Source of the DNA: Liolophura sinensis
Taxonomy: Eukaryota; Mollusca; Polyplacophora; Chitonida; Chitonidae
Assembly: GCF_032854445.1 (NCBI RefSeq)
Contig: NC_088300.1
Coordinates: 51,145,682-51,209,681, forward strand
DNA length: 64,000 bases
Direction of reading: 5' to 3'
Of this stretch, positions 48,996 through 62,458 are shown piece after piece (within the stretch, counting starts at the first letter, position 1; each line of letters begins with the position of its first letter). The notes below the pieces were generated by a model that was not told the DNA's origin, did not search any database, and saw only the letters and a list, made by a program, of their open reading frames with translations. The position numbers and the translations under genes were made by a program.

Positions 48996-50883
48996 TTATA
49001 ATATAGAGCACCGTTAAATGGAAAAACGAAAGCGCATCGAACTTGAATTCTCTGTCCAAGAATGGTACCAGTGATAGCCAAACTTCATGTGAGTTATAGC
49101 GATAGCATGAAAGCACATTCACCACTCGGCCACGATCCACGCCCAACGGAGAGCACAGGCTTAAAAACGTAAAGTGCGATATATTTATCCTACAATTCAC
49201 AAATACAACCACGTATGATTTTGCTGGCCAGTGTCGTCACTAAATTCATTAATATAAGTACTGCTAGAAGAAATTAACCCTTGTATTCTTTATTTTCCCC
49301 CATATTTATTTATTTATTCATTTATTTATTTTTTGCTTTGTTTGTTAGGCAGGGGTCAGTTGTATTCATTTTGATGAAGGAAAACTGGTATATAGTCCGT
49401 TGGAAATCTGACACTCTTCCTGGCGTAAAGCCACAATTAAACCCATAGGGGCTGGATACAAGCAATCGGTTCGACAGCTGAACATCGCTTTAGACGGCTA
49501 GACCAGCCAGCGTTCAAAGTTTGTATTAAAGAGACTGCAAACTTGCAGTAAAGTCTTTCTTCAGATATACATGCATGTATTTTTTATGTTCATCAGCAGT
49601 TCGTGGGGGAAGGGGGTGGGGGGTGGGGAGTGGGCATATAATCGCACTCAACGGCATATATGTCGATACCGATGAGAAACTAAGTTCGGAATTTACTAAT
49701 TCATATGAATTTACATTTTTTGTATTTAAAATGTATTATATTCTCTGGCTTCTAGGGACCTGGTCACTTTGAGGAGTCGTCTGTAAATTGTTTACTTTTG
49801 GCCTAAAAGCACTCAAGACTGGTGTAGAATGGGTGCATTAGTGTATTGTTCTGCGCGATATTTAGACTCTTGTGGTGCGATGTGGTATTGTTTCACATTC
49901 CTCACAAGTGCTCATATTCGGGTTATTAAGAGAAAAACTCAGCCTCTCTACTCCTGGCTGATAAAACTGTTTTATTTGAGGGCAGTGATTTGGGAGAGGG
50001 GGGTAGTATGTGTACTGGGGAGCGGGTAAACAGATATACATGTATACAACGGCATGTGACCACCCAGTCACCTGACCTCAACTGGTGAAACTAAAGGGGG
50101 GGTGAAATTAACATGTTTTCATCGACTGATAATGCTCACATTTTTCTCGTGGACTCCGCACTGAGAGCGTTCCATGCTCCGAAGCAAAGTGATTTCTGAC
50201 AATGTGTCGATCTCCCTCTGCTAATGTTTATATGACCTTTAGAGCGAAACAGGGAGGGAAAATTGTAGCTGGTACGGCGGCTTGTGTGCATTTGTTCACA
50301 CTTGGTTCACATTCCCTCCGAGATTTCAAATGTTCCGGACAATGGCTCTCATATGCGCCAGATTTGTTCAAGCTCTGTCAAAATTGCGCCAAGTACTTAT
50401 GACCATTTGAGAGGGTGGAAGCGTGCAGTGGCGAGCTTCCTTCTCCCCACCGTGGGGCCCTGTCTCAAACCGCGGGTTGTTGAGTTCGTCCCGGTGATGA
50501 AAATACGTTCTGGAATCTTAGGTTTCATGTATGCGCTAGCGCATTACACAACAAGAACAACAACAGCAGAATAGACCAATAATATTGCAACGGTCAACAC
50601 AGAAACCAATGCTGGATATCTCACCCTACTATAGTATTATGATTTTTATATCAATGATTTCGATCCGATTTAAGCACAATATCGATCGAAATTAATAAGC
50701 CGCACACCTTAAAGTCAGACAACGAGTCACTGTATAAAGGCATTGAGTTGACAAGATGGTCACTGAAAGAACGGTCCATAATAATGATTTCACCTGCGAC
50801 TTTTTCTGGCTGGTACAGCCCTATCTACCTTTATTCACCCAATCTATATACGGTATATTCACAGATACATAAACACTAAGGGT
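48996..50883. other. Intergenic, one balanced block
   Basis: Includes a (TTTA)n stretch at about 49303-49330, a G-rich patch at 49605-49632, and balanced sequence at about 50080-50560. No gene or full mobile element is recognised. Confidence 0.45.
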
Positions 50884-50990
50884 TTCTCCCGCGCTCTACC
50901 CTGTTTCCCCACACCATAATGCTGCCCGCCGTCGTACAGATAAGGTATTCTTGAGCACGGTGTAAAACACCAATCGGATAAATAAATATA
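50884..50990 (+). mobile_element. SINE family 1, 3' fragment
   Basis: TCTCCCGCGCTCTACCCTG, CACACCATAATGCTGCCCGC, CGTCGTACAGATAAGG, TATTCTTGAGCACGG and AAAACACCAATCGGATAAAT: the core and 3' end of family 1 ending in an ATAAAT tail, with the head missing. Confidence 0.88.
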
Positions 50991-51981
50991 ATCTAAAAAA
51001 TACTTTAAACACTAAGTAACTTAAATTCTTCATTATTAGAGAATATTGAAACAAAGCTGCTATTAGCCATTAAATCATTCGCTATTTATGGTATTATTTT
51101 TTTAGCACAGTACTAAAGCATTTTTCATTGCTTGTGAGGTGGAAAGACATCAAGCATGTTATACGAGGGCTATATAGTCAACGCTAGGAGAGGACAAAAC
51201 CTTATGAAATGGTTAAACTTGTCAGCAACAAGTAACCAATCTTTCTTCTTTAGAGCACTCATTGATGATAAATGAGATATTTATTACACCTCAGGAGAAA
51301 TCTTCTCATGTGTTTGCTTTCTTACTTTTCCGGTCCAGATTATAAATGGTGATAATTGTAGTCCTTTTTGTCGATAGAAGCGTGTAAAGTTTTGCCAACG
51401 AATACCCTCTGGAGATTCGATTGGCGCATTGCCCAATGAATGGTGTTTTGTCCCGGGTTAGATTTGAATCAACCTGAGCAAATCAATGCTAATTAAAGTT
51501 CGTCTATCCGTTTTTACGTCTCTGATTTGTCTTCATTGGATGATTGGCCTTTTTTAATCCGGCCAAACCTTCCGTTCTTTTTCCTCTTGTTGGAAATTGC
51601 CTTAAGCCGTCCAGCATTTATCAGTAGCCAACAATGACTGGTGGAGCATCTATACATGAGCCTCTCAATAGGTTCTGGAGCAATTGGCTGAAATTGGCCA
51701 CACATTTAGGACGACCAAATCAAATTTCTCCCTTAATGTTTTCTAAAACGTTAGCCATAGATTTAATTAGGGCGTCTAGAATTTCACTCGTGTTATCATC
51801 CTGCTTTGATAACGTTTTAATTTAATATGAACCCAAAAGACTTGAATTACAGACGCCACTACGACAACAATAGGTTATATAAACGGGTTAAATAGTGTCA
51901 CATGACCCGAGCTTTGTCCACAGAATGAAAATCAGTGCACCCTGTTAAAAGGGTCATATAACGGCTTATTTCGCAATTTTC
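50991..51981. other. Intergenic with a candidate noncoding block
   Basis: 51000-51340 is AT-rich. About 51350-51830 is more complex, with TAAT-type motifs and two overlapping 63-codon frames of no recognisable similarity. No gene is supported. Confidence 0.4.
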
Positions 51982-52215
51982 CAACTCAAGTCAAAAGACC
52001 TGCAACACGATACATCTTTGATGCACGAAAATGATGACGAGGGACGACTGGAACTTGGGTGGATTCGAACTCACGATTTCAAAATTTTGCAACTTGAGGT
52101 AGAAGATCCAGCGATCTGTAACACGATACATCGGTGATGAACGCATACTGTTGATGATGGGGGAACGACTGGAAATTGATGGATTCGAACTCAGGACTTC
52201 AAATGTGCAACACAA
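51982..52215 (-). repeat. Tandem pair of tRNA-like units, about 116-bp spacing
   Basis: Two diverged copies lie in the same orientation. Each contains a segment like AACACGATACATC and then GACTGGAA before GGATTCGAACTCA; on the minus strand the last reads GAGTTCGAATCC, a good B box, and CAAGTTGC-type sequence lies at A-box distance. The offset between matching parts is about 116 bp. No full cloverleaf is evident, so these are probably SINE heads or tRNA pseudogenes duplicated in tandem. Confidence 0.5.
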
Positions 52216-52589
52216 GTTTACAATTTCGTCTAACCTGCTGAAAATGCGATAAGTGTGTTTTAACATTTTAACAAGAGGACAAATATGCTATACATAACCA
52301 ATATGGGTAAATAACGCTTTGGTTAAATCGACTTTTAGTGTTATATTTTCGGAGTTATGTATAACTTCACATTGATTTTGTTGCACTAATAGTCTGATAT
52401 TTCGAAATCTGATGAGATTTTCTAAGAATAAAAGTGAAAATTATGAAACATATGAATAAAATATTTACATGCTTCATCTGCAGTCTGTATACTCTTGACC
52501 GCTTTCAGTTGTCATTTTTAAAATAAAATTACATATAATTATAAATATAAAAATATAATAAAATATGAAAAAAACGTGCGTCCGATTTA
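52216..52589. other. Intergenic, very AT-rich
   Basis: AT-rich insertion neighbourhood of the full-length SINE. Nothing else is seen. Confidence 0.6.
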
Positions 52590-52598
52590 CACCAATGA

Positions 52599-52838
52599 GG
52601 GGCCTCCATGGCTCAGTTGCTTAGCGCGCTAGCGCAGCGTAATGACCCAGGAGTCTCTCACCAATGCGGTCGCTGTGAGTTCAAGTCCAGCTCAAGCTGG
52701 CTTGCAACAACCTGCGGATGGTCGTGGGTTTCCGCCCGGGCTCTGCCCCGTTTCCACCCACCATAATGCTGGCCGCCGTCGTACAAGTGAATTATTCTTG
52801 AGTACGGCGTAAAACACCAATCAAAAAAAAAAAAAAAA
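52599..52838 (+). mobile_element. Full-length SINE family 1 with target duplication
   Basis: A 240-bp element. The tRNA-like head (GGGGCCTCCATGGCTCAG, A-box-like; GAGTTCAAGTCC, B box) would supply an internal RNA polymerase III promoter. The body has GACCCAGGAGTCTCTC and CCTGCGGATGGTCGTGGG. The core has CGGGCTCTGCCCCG and CCATAATGCTGGCCGCCGTC. The 3' end has GAGTACGGCGTAAAACACCA and a run of 16 A. The 9-bp sequence CACCAATGA flanks it on both sides (52590-52598 and 52841-52849). It encodes no protein and would depend on a partner LINE. This copy defines the family used to identify the fragments elsewhere; the core belongs to the conserved-domain SINEs of lophotrochozoans, but I cannot say which named domain. 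Confidence 0.95.
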
Positions 52839-52849
52839 TGCACCAATGA

Positions 52850-54974
52850 AATATGACCTGAATCGAAGAGTTAAAACCTAGAAACCTCTACCACTTACCA
52901 AAATGATTGAGCATTTTAGATTTAATTATATGACTGAGCATTTTAGATGAAATGCTTTTATGAATGAATAAAACAGATAGAACAGATACCCGCAATGACC
53001 AAGAGAAATTGTCCATCTATAATGATACCTGGGAGATAAACCCTTTGTTGATAGGTATAGATACACATCTGGGCATTCCCCACATATGTATATACATGGG
53101 ATTAATCCCGTTCGTATATAAAAATGTAAATATTCGAATAACGCTTTAAGATGTTGAAAAAGCCGTAGAAATCCTGCTTCTAAAACTTATGTATACGCAC
53201 GCTTCCCGGTTTGTTCACAAACTGTTTGCACTTTATTTTCCAGCGGATTGATTACAAAATTAAGAGGACACACGTTCGGGTGCAATGACTTAAACCGTAG
53301 CGGCAATTACATAAAACCTACGCAAATGGCTGAGGCCGGATGCTTACGGGGGCTTTTTATCAAAAGCACATACTGGTGGAAAACCAGACGAGATCAAAGG
53401 CTTGTTTGAGCATAATGGAGGAGGGAAACATGGGGAGAAAGGCTGGCTAAATCAAAATGAAAAGGAAAACATTTGTTCCTCATCCGCCCAAAGGTTGAAT
53501 AAGTGTTCACTTAATTTTAGACGCTCAGAGTTCACATTTGGTTGGCATTTGGTGCGAGTGTGTGTACGACAATGGAAGCGATGCCTGAATCTGTTCACAA
53601 ATTCCTAGGTATATTTTAAGCTGTTATTTTGCGATACTCCAACGATGGGGGAATTGTTGGGCTTGCCCTCTTCTAGTTTATTTCTTCATCGCAACCTTCT
53701 GAGTCAAAGAAGACACAATTAGACCAAACTCTTTCCGTGATGTTGTCGGTGTATACTCAGGCTTTCGTGAATTGTTAGAAGAATCCTGGGGTGAATAAGA
53801 TCCATATAGTAAAAGCCACAAATGTGAACGAGTTTCATCGGTTTTTATACCCACACCTGCTCCGCGTTCCGCGAGCAAATGGCATTGAAAGAAATACAAA
53901 ACAATTTCTTCGTGACGACCAACAACAGCGAGCCATATGAGCGCGATGTGAAGAAGTTAGGGGAAGCCGCGGGAAAACGCAAACCAAATGTGTCACTAAA
54001 TGTTTAACACATCAGAAAGCCAGTACAGTTTCCGCCCAGGAGATATCCAGAAAGGTCGTCAAAATATTTGTGAGAAGTGAAATAGTTGTTCAAGCATTTC
54101 TGAGTACGTTACACTTGATTTTCTAACGCGACTTCCCCGCCACTGATGCGATGAGGCATTGTGATGTGCACGTGTTAACTGTTGTCAAGGGTAATACCAA
54201 TGCGAGAACACCTAATAACTCCGTCTACACCCAATTACTGTCAATATATTCGCAGACTCGTTGATTTTCGACAATTCCCGGTAACCGAAATCACGAAGTG
54301 TATTACTACACTTTGTACAGAATGTCAGGCAGAGTTTCAAATTTGACATGTAATGCATATTAGAGAAACCTTTTGTTGAGATACCTTCAAAATCTTTCTA
54401 AAAGTCTTTTATTATTATCACGAAATAACATTAATGACGATAATATGGAATATATTTGCACATGCAAACCACTGAAAAACAGGTGTACCTTCCTTTCGTT
54501 GACCTCTCTGTTGTTAATTTCCAATCAAAACGGTTTTCTTTCTGGATCTGGCTCTAATCTTTATTCTTTGTGAGTTCAGTTGTAACGATCACGTGAGTGT
54601 GGCCGTGGACAAACGAGTGTGGTTGATGACACAGCGGGTGACATCAGCTGAGACAACGTCACACCGCGTGCGAGAGTTGACGGTGCGCTCCAACAACAAC
54701 ATCCGCAAGTGGTCACGCCAATAAAGAGGATGTTGCTTTAATTAAACTTGTAGAATGGGACAAACTGCACCACTGCTGACTGCAGCGTTTCTGTAGAGGG
54801 AGTATCATAGCACGGACATTTAGTTTAGTTCAGGTGCACTTGCATCAGAGGATAATAAAGGTGGTAGTTTTTACACATAGTGGTTATGGACAGCGTAATT
54901 TCTAACTCACACTTTTCTCTTCTTCCAAGTTTCAACGCCTATTATTGACAGCTCAGAATGGCTTTCTCGCCATT
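52850..54974. other. Intergenic, mixed composition
   Basis: AT-rich at first, then more balanced patches at about 53160-53700, 53900-54330 and 54580-54800 that could be regulatory. The longest frame is 73 codons. No gene is recognised. Confidence 0.45.
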
Positions 54975-55125
54975 GGTACGTGGGAAGGCTAGCTAGCAGT
55001 CTGCTGATGGTCGTGGGCTTGCCCCAGGCTCTGCCCAGATTCCTCCAACCATAGAATGTTGACTGCCGTCGTAAAAGTGAAATATGCTTGACTAGGGAAT
55101 AAAATATTCATCACACAAATAAATG
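54975..55125 (+). mobile_element. SINE family 1, core and 3' end
   Basis: GGTACGTGGGAAGGCTAG, CTGCTGATGGTCGTGGGC, CAGGCTCTGCCCAG, CCATAGAATGTTGACTGCCG, GTCGTAAAAGTGAAATATGC and a degenerate tail ending ACAAATAAATG. The head is missing. Substitutions are frequent, so the copy is old. Confidence 0.87.
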
Positions 55126-58100
55126 AATCAGATTTTCAGACATCCAACAACTCCCCAATTCTCTTTAATGCAATTCTATATGTATAGCTGATTGCACCTA
55201 CAATTTTAGGACACTTTGGCTTAAAAAAAAAGAATCGGATGTACTTTCTCTGAATTTGAGCCACGAGGTTCAGTGTTCAAATTAGCTATGTGAGATTCCA
55301 AGCAGCTTCATTTCATTTATCTGGCGATTTCTCGGTGGTTTCTTCCGGGTTCTTTCAGAATGCCTCAAGTGAAATCTCAGAACAAAATAAAACACTTATT
55401 CTTATATTACACTTCGGATTCTCCTGTACTACATGAAACACTGGACGTCAGTGAAATATGGAATATACTCGTGTCATGATAACATCACAAAAGTCATCCG
55501 TGGACGACACCATTTCCAAGTAGGGGGTTAATAGCGGGTTTGCTGCCACAATGCCTCACCTCTCTATCCTGAGTGGAAAATTGGTCATTCCCAGAAGCTC
55601 ACGCAATTGTTTACTGGTGACAAGTGAACGCAGTCGCAGAGAGGATGGAGAGTGCTTTACATTTGCCGCGTTCGCTCACTGTTTGCGTCTAATGAATATG
55701 TAGAAGTGGATACACAATAGAATTGAAAATGACGCTGTCTTATCTAGTATTTGTTGCTTAGCTTAGTTCATATTTTAAGATACATAAGCACAAATACACC
55801 GATACAAGTATTTGTTTCATATTACATCGACGCAGAGATAATAAAATCAAGGAGAATATTTTTTATCTTTTTCGCATCTTATTTTTGTCCTTAATCATGA
55901 ACAAAGCTGAATTGTGTATGGCAAAAGCGGTAATTTTCTTGTTGGCGTCATAAATTATCCATTCATGTATACATTTATATAGGCCTATCGAAGGGCTCCG
56001 CCCCTGCCTGATATAGTGCATATATTAGGCAGATCGAAGATTTGGTTACATCCTATATTCATACCGTAATAGCGCCAGTTCGTCATAAACGTTGCTTATA
56101 TTCACAGTAATTTTTATGATACAAAATATGTTTTGTAATTGTGGATTGTATTTGTAAGTTTTACCTACCTTCGTTTTTTTTTGGCACGAAACCGGTCTTA
56201 TATTATACAAGGGTCTATAAGCTATTGAATTTGGCGTTAATTTTCCTAATGGAAATATATCTTACTAATGCCAATTCCGGTTAAGGAGATGTATACATGT
56301 GTATATGAATGTGATCCTATGCTGACGATCGTATATCTTGGGCTGTTTATCAGGTCAATCCAGGCAGAATCTTTTATTTCCTTAGTATAGGTTTAACAGC
56401 AGAAAATGGGAAAACAGTAAACGATGTCATTTCTTCCACACGAAGCCCGTTTCCCCTGATGTCTGTAGCAGCTAATAACACTCATATACACTATACCTGT
56501 AATAGTTAAGCGGTGTTTATCTTTCATCCACTTTTCTCTGATGAAAATAAGCCAAGCGTCGCATTATTAATCTCCACTGTATATATGTTTTCCGGTTTAC
56601 AACAGCTGTATGCCCACAGCACAGGCTGAGGAATCGAGGTAAATGGCAATAAAACTAAGTCAGGCGAAGTCTCTTGGTCATAATGTGTTTCGCACATTGG
56701 TAACACATAAGTCAGAAGTAAGATGTCGTCTGGCCGGCTAGCCTCCCTGATAGTTATCTGTCCCGGTCTGCTGAAAGCCGACGTTCTCCGAGCACTGACA
56801 CGTGGACAATCTCAAAGATAATACGGTAATATATCTACATATCATCGAGGTGAGGAGATTTGGCCAAGCCCGTGGAACGGATTAATCTGTCTATATATAT
56901 GGAATGAGATCGTTTTCAGAATTTCTGCCGTCTATTAAGTAGAGACCCTTATTAATTATGAGCATAAGGCGATAAGCTTTTTCTTCGCGCTCTTCATACA
57001 CGATCACTGGCACATTCAGAAGCCATTTTCTGATACATCAGCATCACTGGCGAGGACCTCGTGAACTAAACGATGGATGACCAACAGAGAAAGGCAGCGC
57101 GAAACACTTGATCTCCTTGGGCAAAGCTATGCCAAAGATTAAAAAGAACGTTAAACGATAGAGCAGACGTTTAGCAGGGCAAAAGAAAATACTGATAAAA
57201 TCGCACAGATGTGAAACTTTAATCGCTCTAATAAATTCAAATTAGCACGGCAAACAGCCCGTTATAGCTGTGATACTACGTTCACTTTTTTCCGGTATAG
57301 GCGCCCAATTTATCTCCTCAACCATCAGAGCGCGAATGACTAAAATATTCAGTTCAGACACAAAAAAATCCCAAACGATAGGGAACGTTCAGAAACACAG
57401 CAAATGTAGTATTTTATTGTCCACTGAACCCCTGCGAATGTCAGTCAGATATTTCTATGGGAAAACTATAGCGAATCTGGAAGGCTTAGATCTAGAAAGT
57501 CCGACCCACCTGTTCTGCGTATCCGCACGACTCTGGAAATCTGCTACCACATTTTGTTGGTCAGCAACTGGACATTTGTTTGTCCTGGTTGAAATTATGT
57601 TTCTCTTTGTTCAAAACGAAACAATATTTTGTCAAGACCGAGAGTCGTTTTGCACTGACACATGTCACGATCTTTGCATATTTCATTCATTGCTGTTTCT
57701 GGTTTTCCTTGTGAACTTATCGTTCCCAGTATTTGAACTATCCGACCATGAGCTTAACACTTGTCTCCATAACCAGTCAGTCCATTTTTTTCTCATTTGA
57801 AATCCACTGGTCATAATTCCCACAACAACTGACCAGGCCGTCTGTTGATACTTCAACCAATGTCAGTTATTTCCACATGCCACTTGACCACTGTTCCTAC
57901 TTGTCCAAATAGCATCGTATCTGGAAGACATTCTTTGAAACTTTCACGAATGAAACCACATTTTCAATTCATGGCCACCGGAAAGAAATAAAGGAAGCAT
58001 TTCTTTTAAACGAAACAAATTCTTGAAGTAAAATGTGTAAAGGATCTAGCAACATCCTGTTCATTTCGGCCTTTGATGTGACGACACGCCATACTGAGCA

Positions 58101-59449
58101 TGTGCCAGAGATAAAGATAACAATTGAGAATGGTTGGTAGGAGACAAAATAAATACATTAAGAGGAATTTAAACGCCTTTATGATGTTATATAATTTATG
58201 AAAATGAAACACAAGTATATGAATTGTTTAAATGTATGAGATGACAGATGTATATGGATATACTATTTGATATGATACTACATACTGACCGATATATGTT
58301 TGAATTCAGTTTTTATTCAGTTTTAATTTTGTTATCATGTAAATAGTCCTGACAACGGATAATTCCACAAATTGCCTGGTCTAAAATAAATTGAAACAGT
58401 AACACTCAACTGTATATACTCAACAACTCAACTTTTATATATACATTTTTACACTGAATTAGCCTATATAGCCGCGAGAATATACATTCCGTGCATCATA
58501 TCGCAGGATAGGTAGGGCTGAAAAATTGTGGAGTTAAGCCATTATCATTCATCCTATAGATAAATACCTGGTTTACTTCATCTTTAAGCCCGTTTTTATA
58601 CTTCGATCCACAAAGGACTCTCAGACTCAAAGTTCTAAACCTCAAACTATACATTAATGCATTTTAACTTTAAGTTCTACTTATGCCTCAACTTTTACAG
58701 AATATTATCTGAAACGAATGCGGAGAGCGCATACATGAATTAATGCTTCAGTGCAGATTGTAAAAAAACTGTTGTACGGTACTGTTTAAATTCATTGTTC
58801 ATATGTATATCCAAGTTCTGCGGACAAACCACGTACACGATGCACCGGAGCTTGTTTACCATTATCCAGACCCTGTTCTAAAACACTAGTCCAAAGAACA
58901 GTGTCATTGTTGTGGAAGATATTCCGAGAATTTCCTACTCTCCGCCCAACCTACAAACAGAGATAGCGGCGAAAGATGGTACAGATTTGTGCTAATCGAT
59001 GATCATTTATGTTGAACAGACTTGATCAATTCAGTTGCAGTCTCAGTTAAATGTCAGTGTCAAAGTTGTTATATATACAAATGATTCCCTACTCCGCCGC
59101 AGATTTTTAAACGTAAGCCGTCGTAATTATTTACCCGTGTCCAGTAAACAGCCGGCCCATTAGCCCGGTGTTCGGGTCTGCTTTCCATGAAGAATCTAAA
59201 CGAAACTAGAAGGAGATCCTAGAGATGGGACATGTTTTTGATTTTCGGGTTTATTTTTTCTCTCGCACGAATAATGCAGGATGAGAAAACTACTTTCGGA
59301 GGCGGTACGCCGGAAGGCTATGGCGGTGCATTGTGGTAGAACAACAAGCAGCTTCTCCGGTCCATCTGTCTACTATCTGTTTCACAGTCTTGTTAACACA
59401 GGTAAAGTCACAGGCGATACGTCTGGATGATGATACTGAAGAAGAATCC
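55126..59449. other. Intergenic, several patches, no gene
   Basis: Mostly AT-rich. Balanced patches lie at about 55500-55700, 56870-57800 and 58840-59350. A 176-codon frame at 57270-57800 is the longest unexplained frame in the window, but it has no domain, biased composition and no supporting splice or start context. GGGCTGAAAAATTGTGGAGT near 58516 resembles the tail of SINE family 2. Confidence 0.45.
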
Positions 59450-59785
59450 TTAACTTACACTGTGTTGAAGAAATTTCTATGAACTGATATTGTGTTGAAT
59501 AAAATCCTAACATTCATCGTGTGGATGAAAATCCAAAAGTCATAAAACTTACATCGTGTTGAAGAAATGTTTTTAAAACTTACATTGTGTTTGAAAAAAT
59601 ATCCTGTACACTGACACTGTGTGGAAGAAAATCTTTAACCGTGTTTAAGAAAATCCCGTAAATTTACATTTTGTGCAAGAATATACCAAAAAGACATTTT
59701 GCTTTTTTTCATTCTCTTGTCGAAAATCCTACATTTATTCATTGTGTTGACGAAAATCCTCAACATTAATTGTCGGCTGTGAAGA
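59450..59785. repeat. Decayed tandem array of about 30-bp units
   Basis: About ten degenerate units built on ACTTACATTGTGTTGAAGAA followed by AATCCTAAA, with spacing varying from 23 to 35 bp. The TGTGTTGAAGAAA core is clearest at 59460-59475, 59552-59567 and 59588-59602. Units are strongly diverged, so this is an old minisatellite. Confidence 0.75.
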
Positions 59786-61901
59786 ATGGTAGAGGGACTA
59801 TAAAGGAATATAAAATGTCTCAGAAATAGAGAAGTTATTTTGTGGCATACCTTTCTTCATTTTTCGTAAAATTATACCCTTTGTTTTATAGTACCTTTAA
59901 ATTTATCCGTTAAAGTCTGACGCTTAATGCTTGCCACCGTCGCATAAGTGAAATATTCTCGAGGCTTACTCATGAAAAATGTATGTCTATATTGACGAAC
60001 GAAACGGCATGGGGAGAACAGTGGACATCAGCAAAGTTTTTGAAAATGTGGTAACTTCATTTGTCATTGGTGTTTGTAGCGTACTATTTTGTGCTACTCA
60101 GCCATCGATATCCAGTGAAGCATGAGCTACAAAATATACTCCATGGATACTCTGATTCATTAATGTTTAACTCCGTGATCAAGAATTTTTAAATTTTATA
60201 ACGGCGGATGAAAAACTGAATAAAAATGAAAGAGATTGTGTTCTCATCATGTAGACATATGATACCAAAAAGATATCTTTTTCAAATGAACGTCAATCTT
60301 TAGCTATTGATATATATAATCGATCATAATTATTTGTTGTCGGTAGATGCTCTTATTGCAAAACATATAAGTGGAATTTCCAGGAGATTAAGACATGGGG
60401 AGAGTTTGTATGTGCATCTTGTATATCAGTTCAGTCCACCGCAACCATTATAGTACAATAACAACAAAAGTGTTATAATTTGCAATGCATAACACAGATA
60501 AAGGACTGTCATTTTCGACGCGATATTTAGTTTGAAAGGAAAAAATATGTTTATCCTAGTTAGATCACATAAATTAAATTTTTTTTCCAAATTCTAAAAA
60601 TTGAAAACGTCTAACTTTCGTTGTTTTCATTATCAGATTTATATAGACATAGATTGTGTTGACTGCTTTGCACCTTTGTTGTTTTTATTTTGACGGGGAG
60701 TGGGGGGGGGATTTTGAGGTATCTAATTTTAAAATAACGTGAACGAAACCTCACTTGAGTCTCAGAATAGAATGCCTGGACAATCATATTATCAGCTCAT
60801 TTTAAATCTGGCATGCTTTACAGCTGGATGGTGGAGGAGCACATCACAACAACGCTATATGTGTACAATGGAATTAAAGATAATACATCAAAGACCATCA
60901 CAATGATGATATTTTACTGCGGATAAGTACGACAGTGTATACATGCATCTTATCGCCACCATGATCAGTTATGGTAAGTGTTAGGCTGACGTGCTGTGAA
61001 ATGAGAACACTCTACTAGCTTACTTCTTCAGAAGCAATTTCTATAGGATCTGTAACGAATTAAGACATGATTTCGTACATATAGAAGACCAATTAACTTT
61101 ATCATTTATATATACTGTGTAAACGTAAGTTCGTATAAAACTTGGTGGAAAACATTTATTGTGGCTTTACTGGAAACAACGTGGCCTGATGGTAACGTTA
61201 TTCCCGGAAAAAAAATCTTGCGCTAATTGGATTTGTGAAATTGGTCTCAAGCTGTGTAATTTAACGAGAGTTGCAAGGAAGGGAGATTACTTTGGATTTT
61301 CAAGTACACAACGCTATAACGTTGACTCGTTTTCTCTGTGCATGTTAAGTGCACATGACAAAAAGTAATTGTACGACACTATATGTGAGGTGAAGTGGCA
61401 TTAAGATTGTGGAATATACCGAGGGGTTGAGAAAGGTTTCAATACCGTCTCCCCTACCTTCAGCTACCCTTTGACTTCTCCAGGTATTTTCATAGAAAAC
61501 ATGGTGCATGTCGTGTTCCTCGGTGTGTTTGAGCTGGGTGGTCTCTTCGCTCGTCCAGACAAACCGCGTCAACACGAAGGTATAGCCATTAGAAATTGCT
61601 TTTTGAATAGCTGTCTATTGTTAAGCGCACGTGTTAACCCCACCCTCCTACTGTGCTAATGGAGAAAATGAACGCTGCCAAATTTCCCATTAAAATCTCC
61701 CAGCCAGTACACTGTTGGCATATTACATGTATGGTTGCTGTTTCGTTTTTGCAATTTCTGTATGATATTTGTTTCTTTCGGCGTCCAGAAAGACTTTGCC
61801 AGATTCCGAACTACGTCGCCTTACATGTATATATTACCACTGGTTAAACCGTTTAGTATATATCAATGTCTAGTTGAAGAGCAGAGGGTTAATGCACTTC
61901 C

Positions 61902-61935
<34 letters not shown>

Positions 61936-62458
61936 GGAGATCGAGCATGGAGCATTATATTAACCTAGTGAAGATAGTGACAGCTTTAAGTAGTTAAAAA
62001 GCAACACTAATGGCAAACTAATGAGCAAGCGTAATGAAAAAGACTGGACGGTAGATATCAATCAATCGCACATTTATACCTTCACAGAATGCCTTAAAAT
62101 TGATTACAGATTATTTTAACAGCAATGACTTGTATAAAATTCAAATTAAAGGACGTGCCAGAAGATAGACAACACTAAATTCCATTGAAAGAATAATCTT
62201 CGAAGACTAATAAATACAAGAACATGGCTTTCTATTCCGGAGTGTATATATAATATATATTCTTGTAGGCGTTGAATAAAATGGGGAGTCATACAAAAAC
62301 GCAATCTTAGTCTTGTTACAGTAAGTTAAACTTGTTTGAAACCAACTGCATAAATGCAGGCGGCATTAAACATAGCTTCGGGGAAATGCGCACTGACACC
62401 ACTGGGGTGTTTTAATGATGTTCTAAAAGTGGTATTCACTAACTGTCATTTCTTGACG
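59786..62458. other. Intergenic, AT-rich, SINE scrap and GT repeat
   Basis: Contains a short family 1 scrap at 59928-59965 (TGCCACCGTCGCATAAGTGA and AATATTCTCGAG), a nine-G run near 60702-60710 and the GT repeat at 61911. No gene is recognised among frames of up to 77 codons. Confidence 0.5.
61911..61935. repeat. (GT)n microsatellite
   Basis: About 12 GT units following a short AT-repeat stretch. Confidence 0.95.

Noticed and set aside
57270-57800. 176-codon open frame, the longest without explanation
   Set aside because: No recognisable domain, composition rich in Ser, Phe and Leu as expected from chance, and no splice or promoter evidence. The surrounding sequence looks like a noncoding island.
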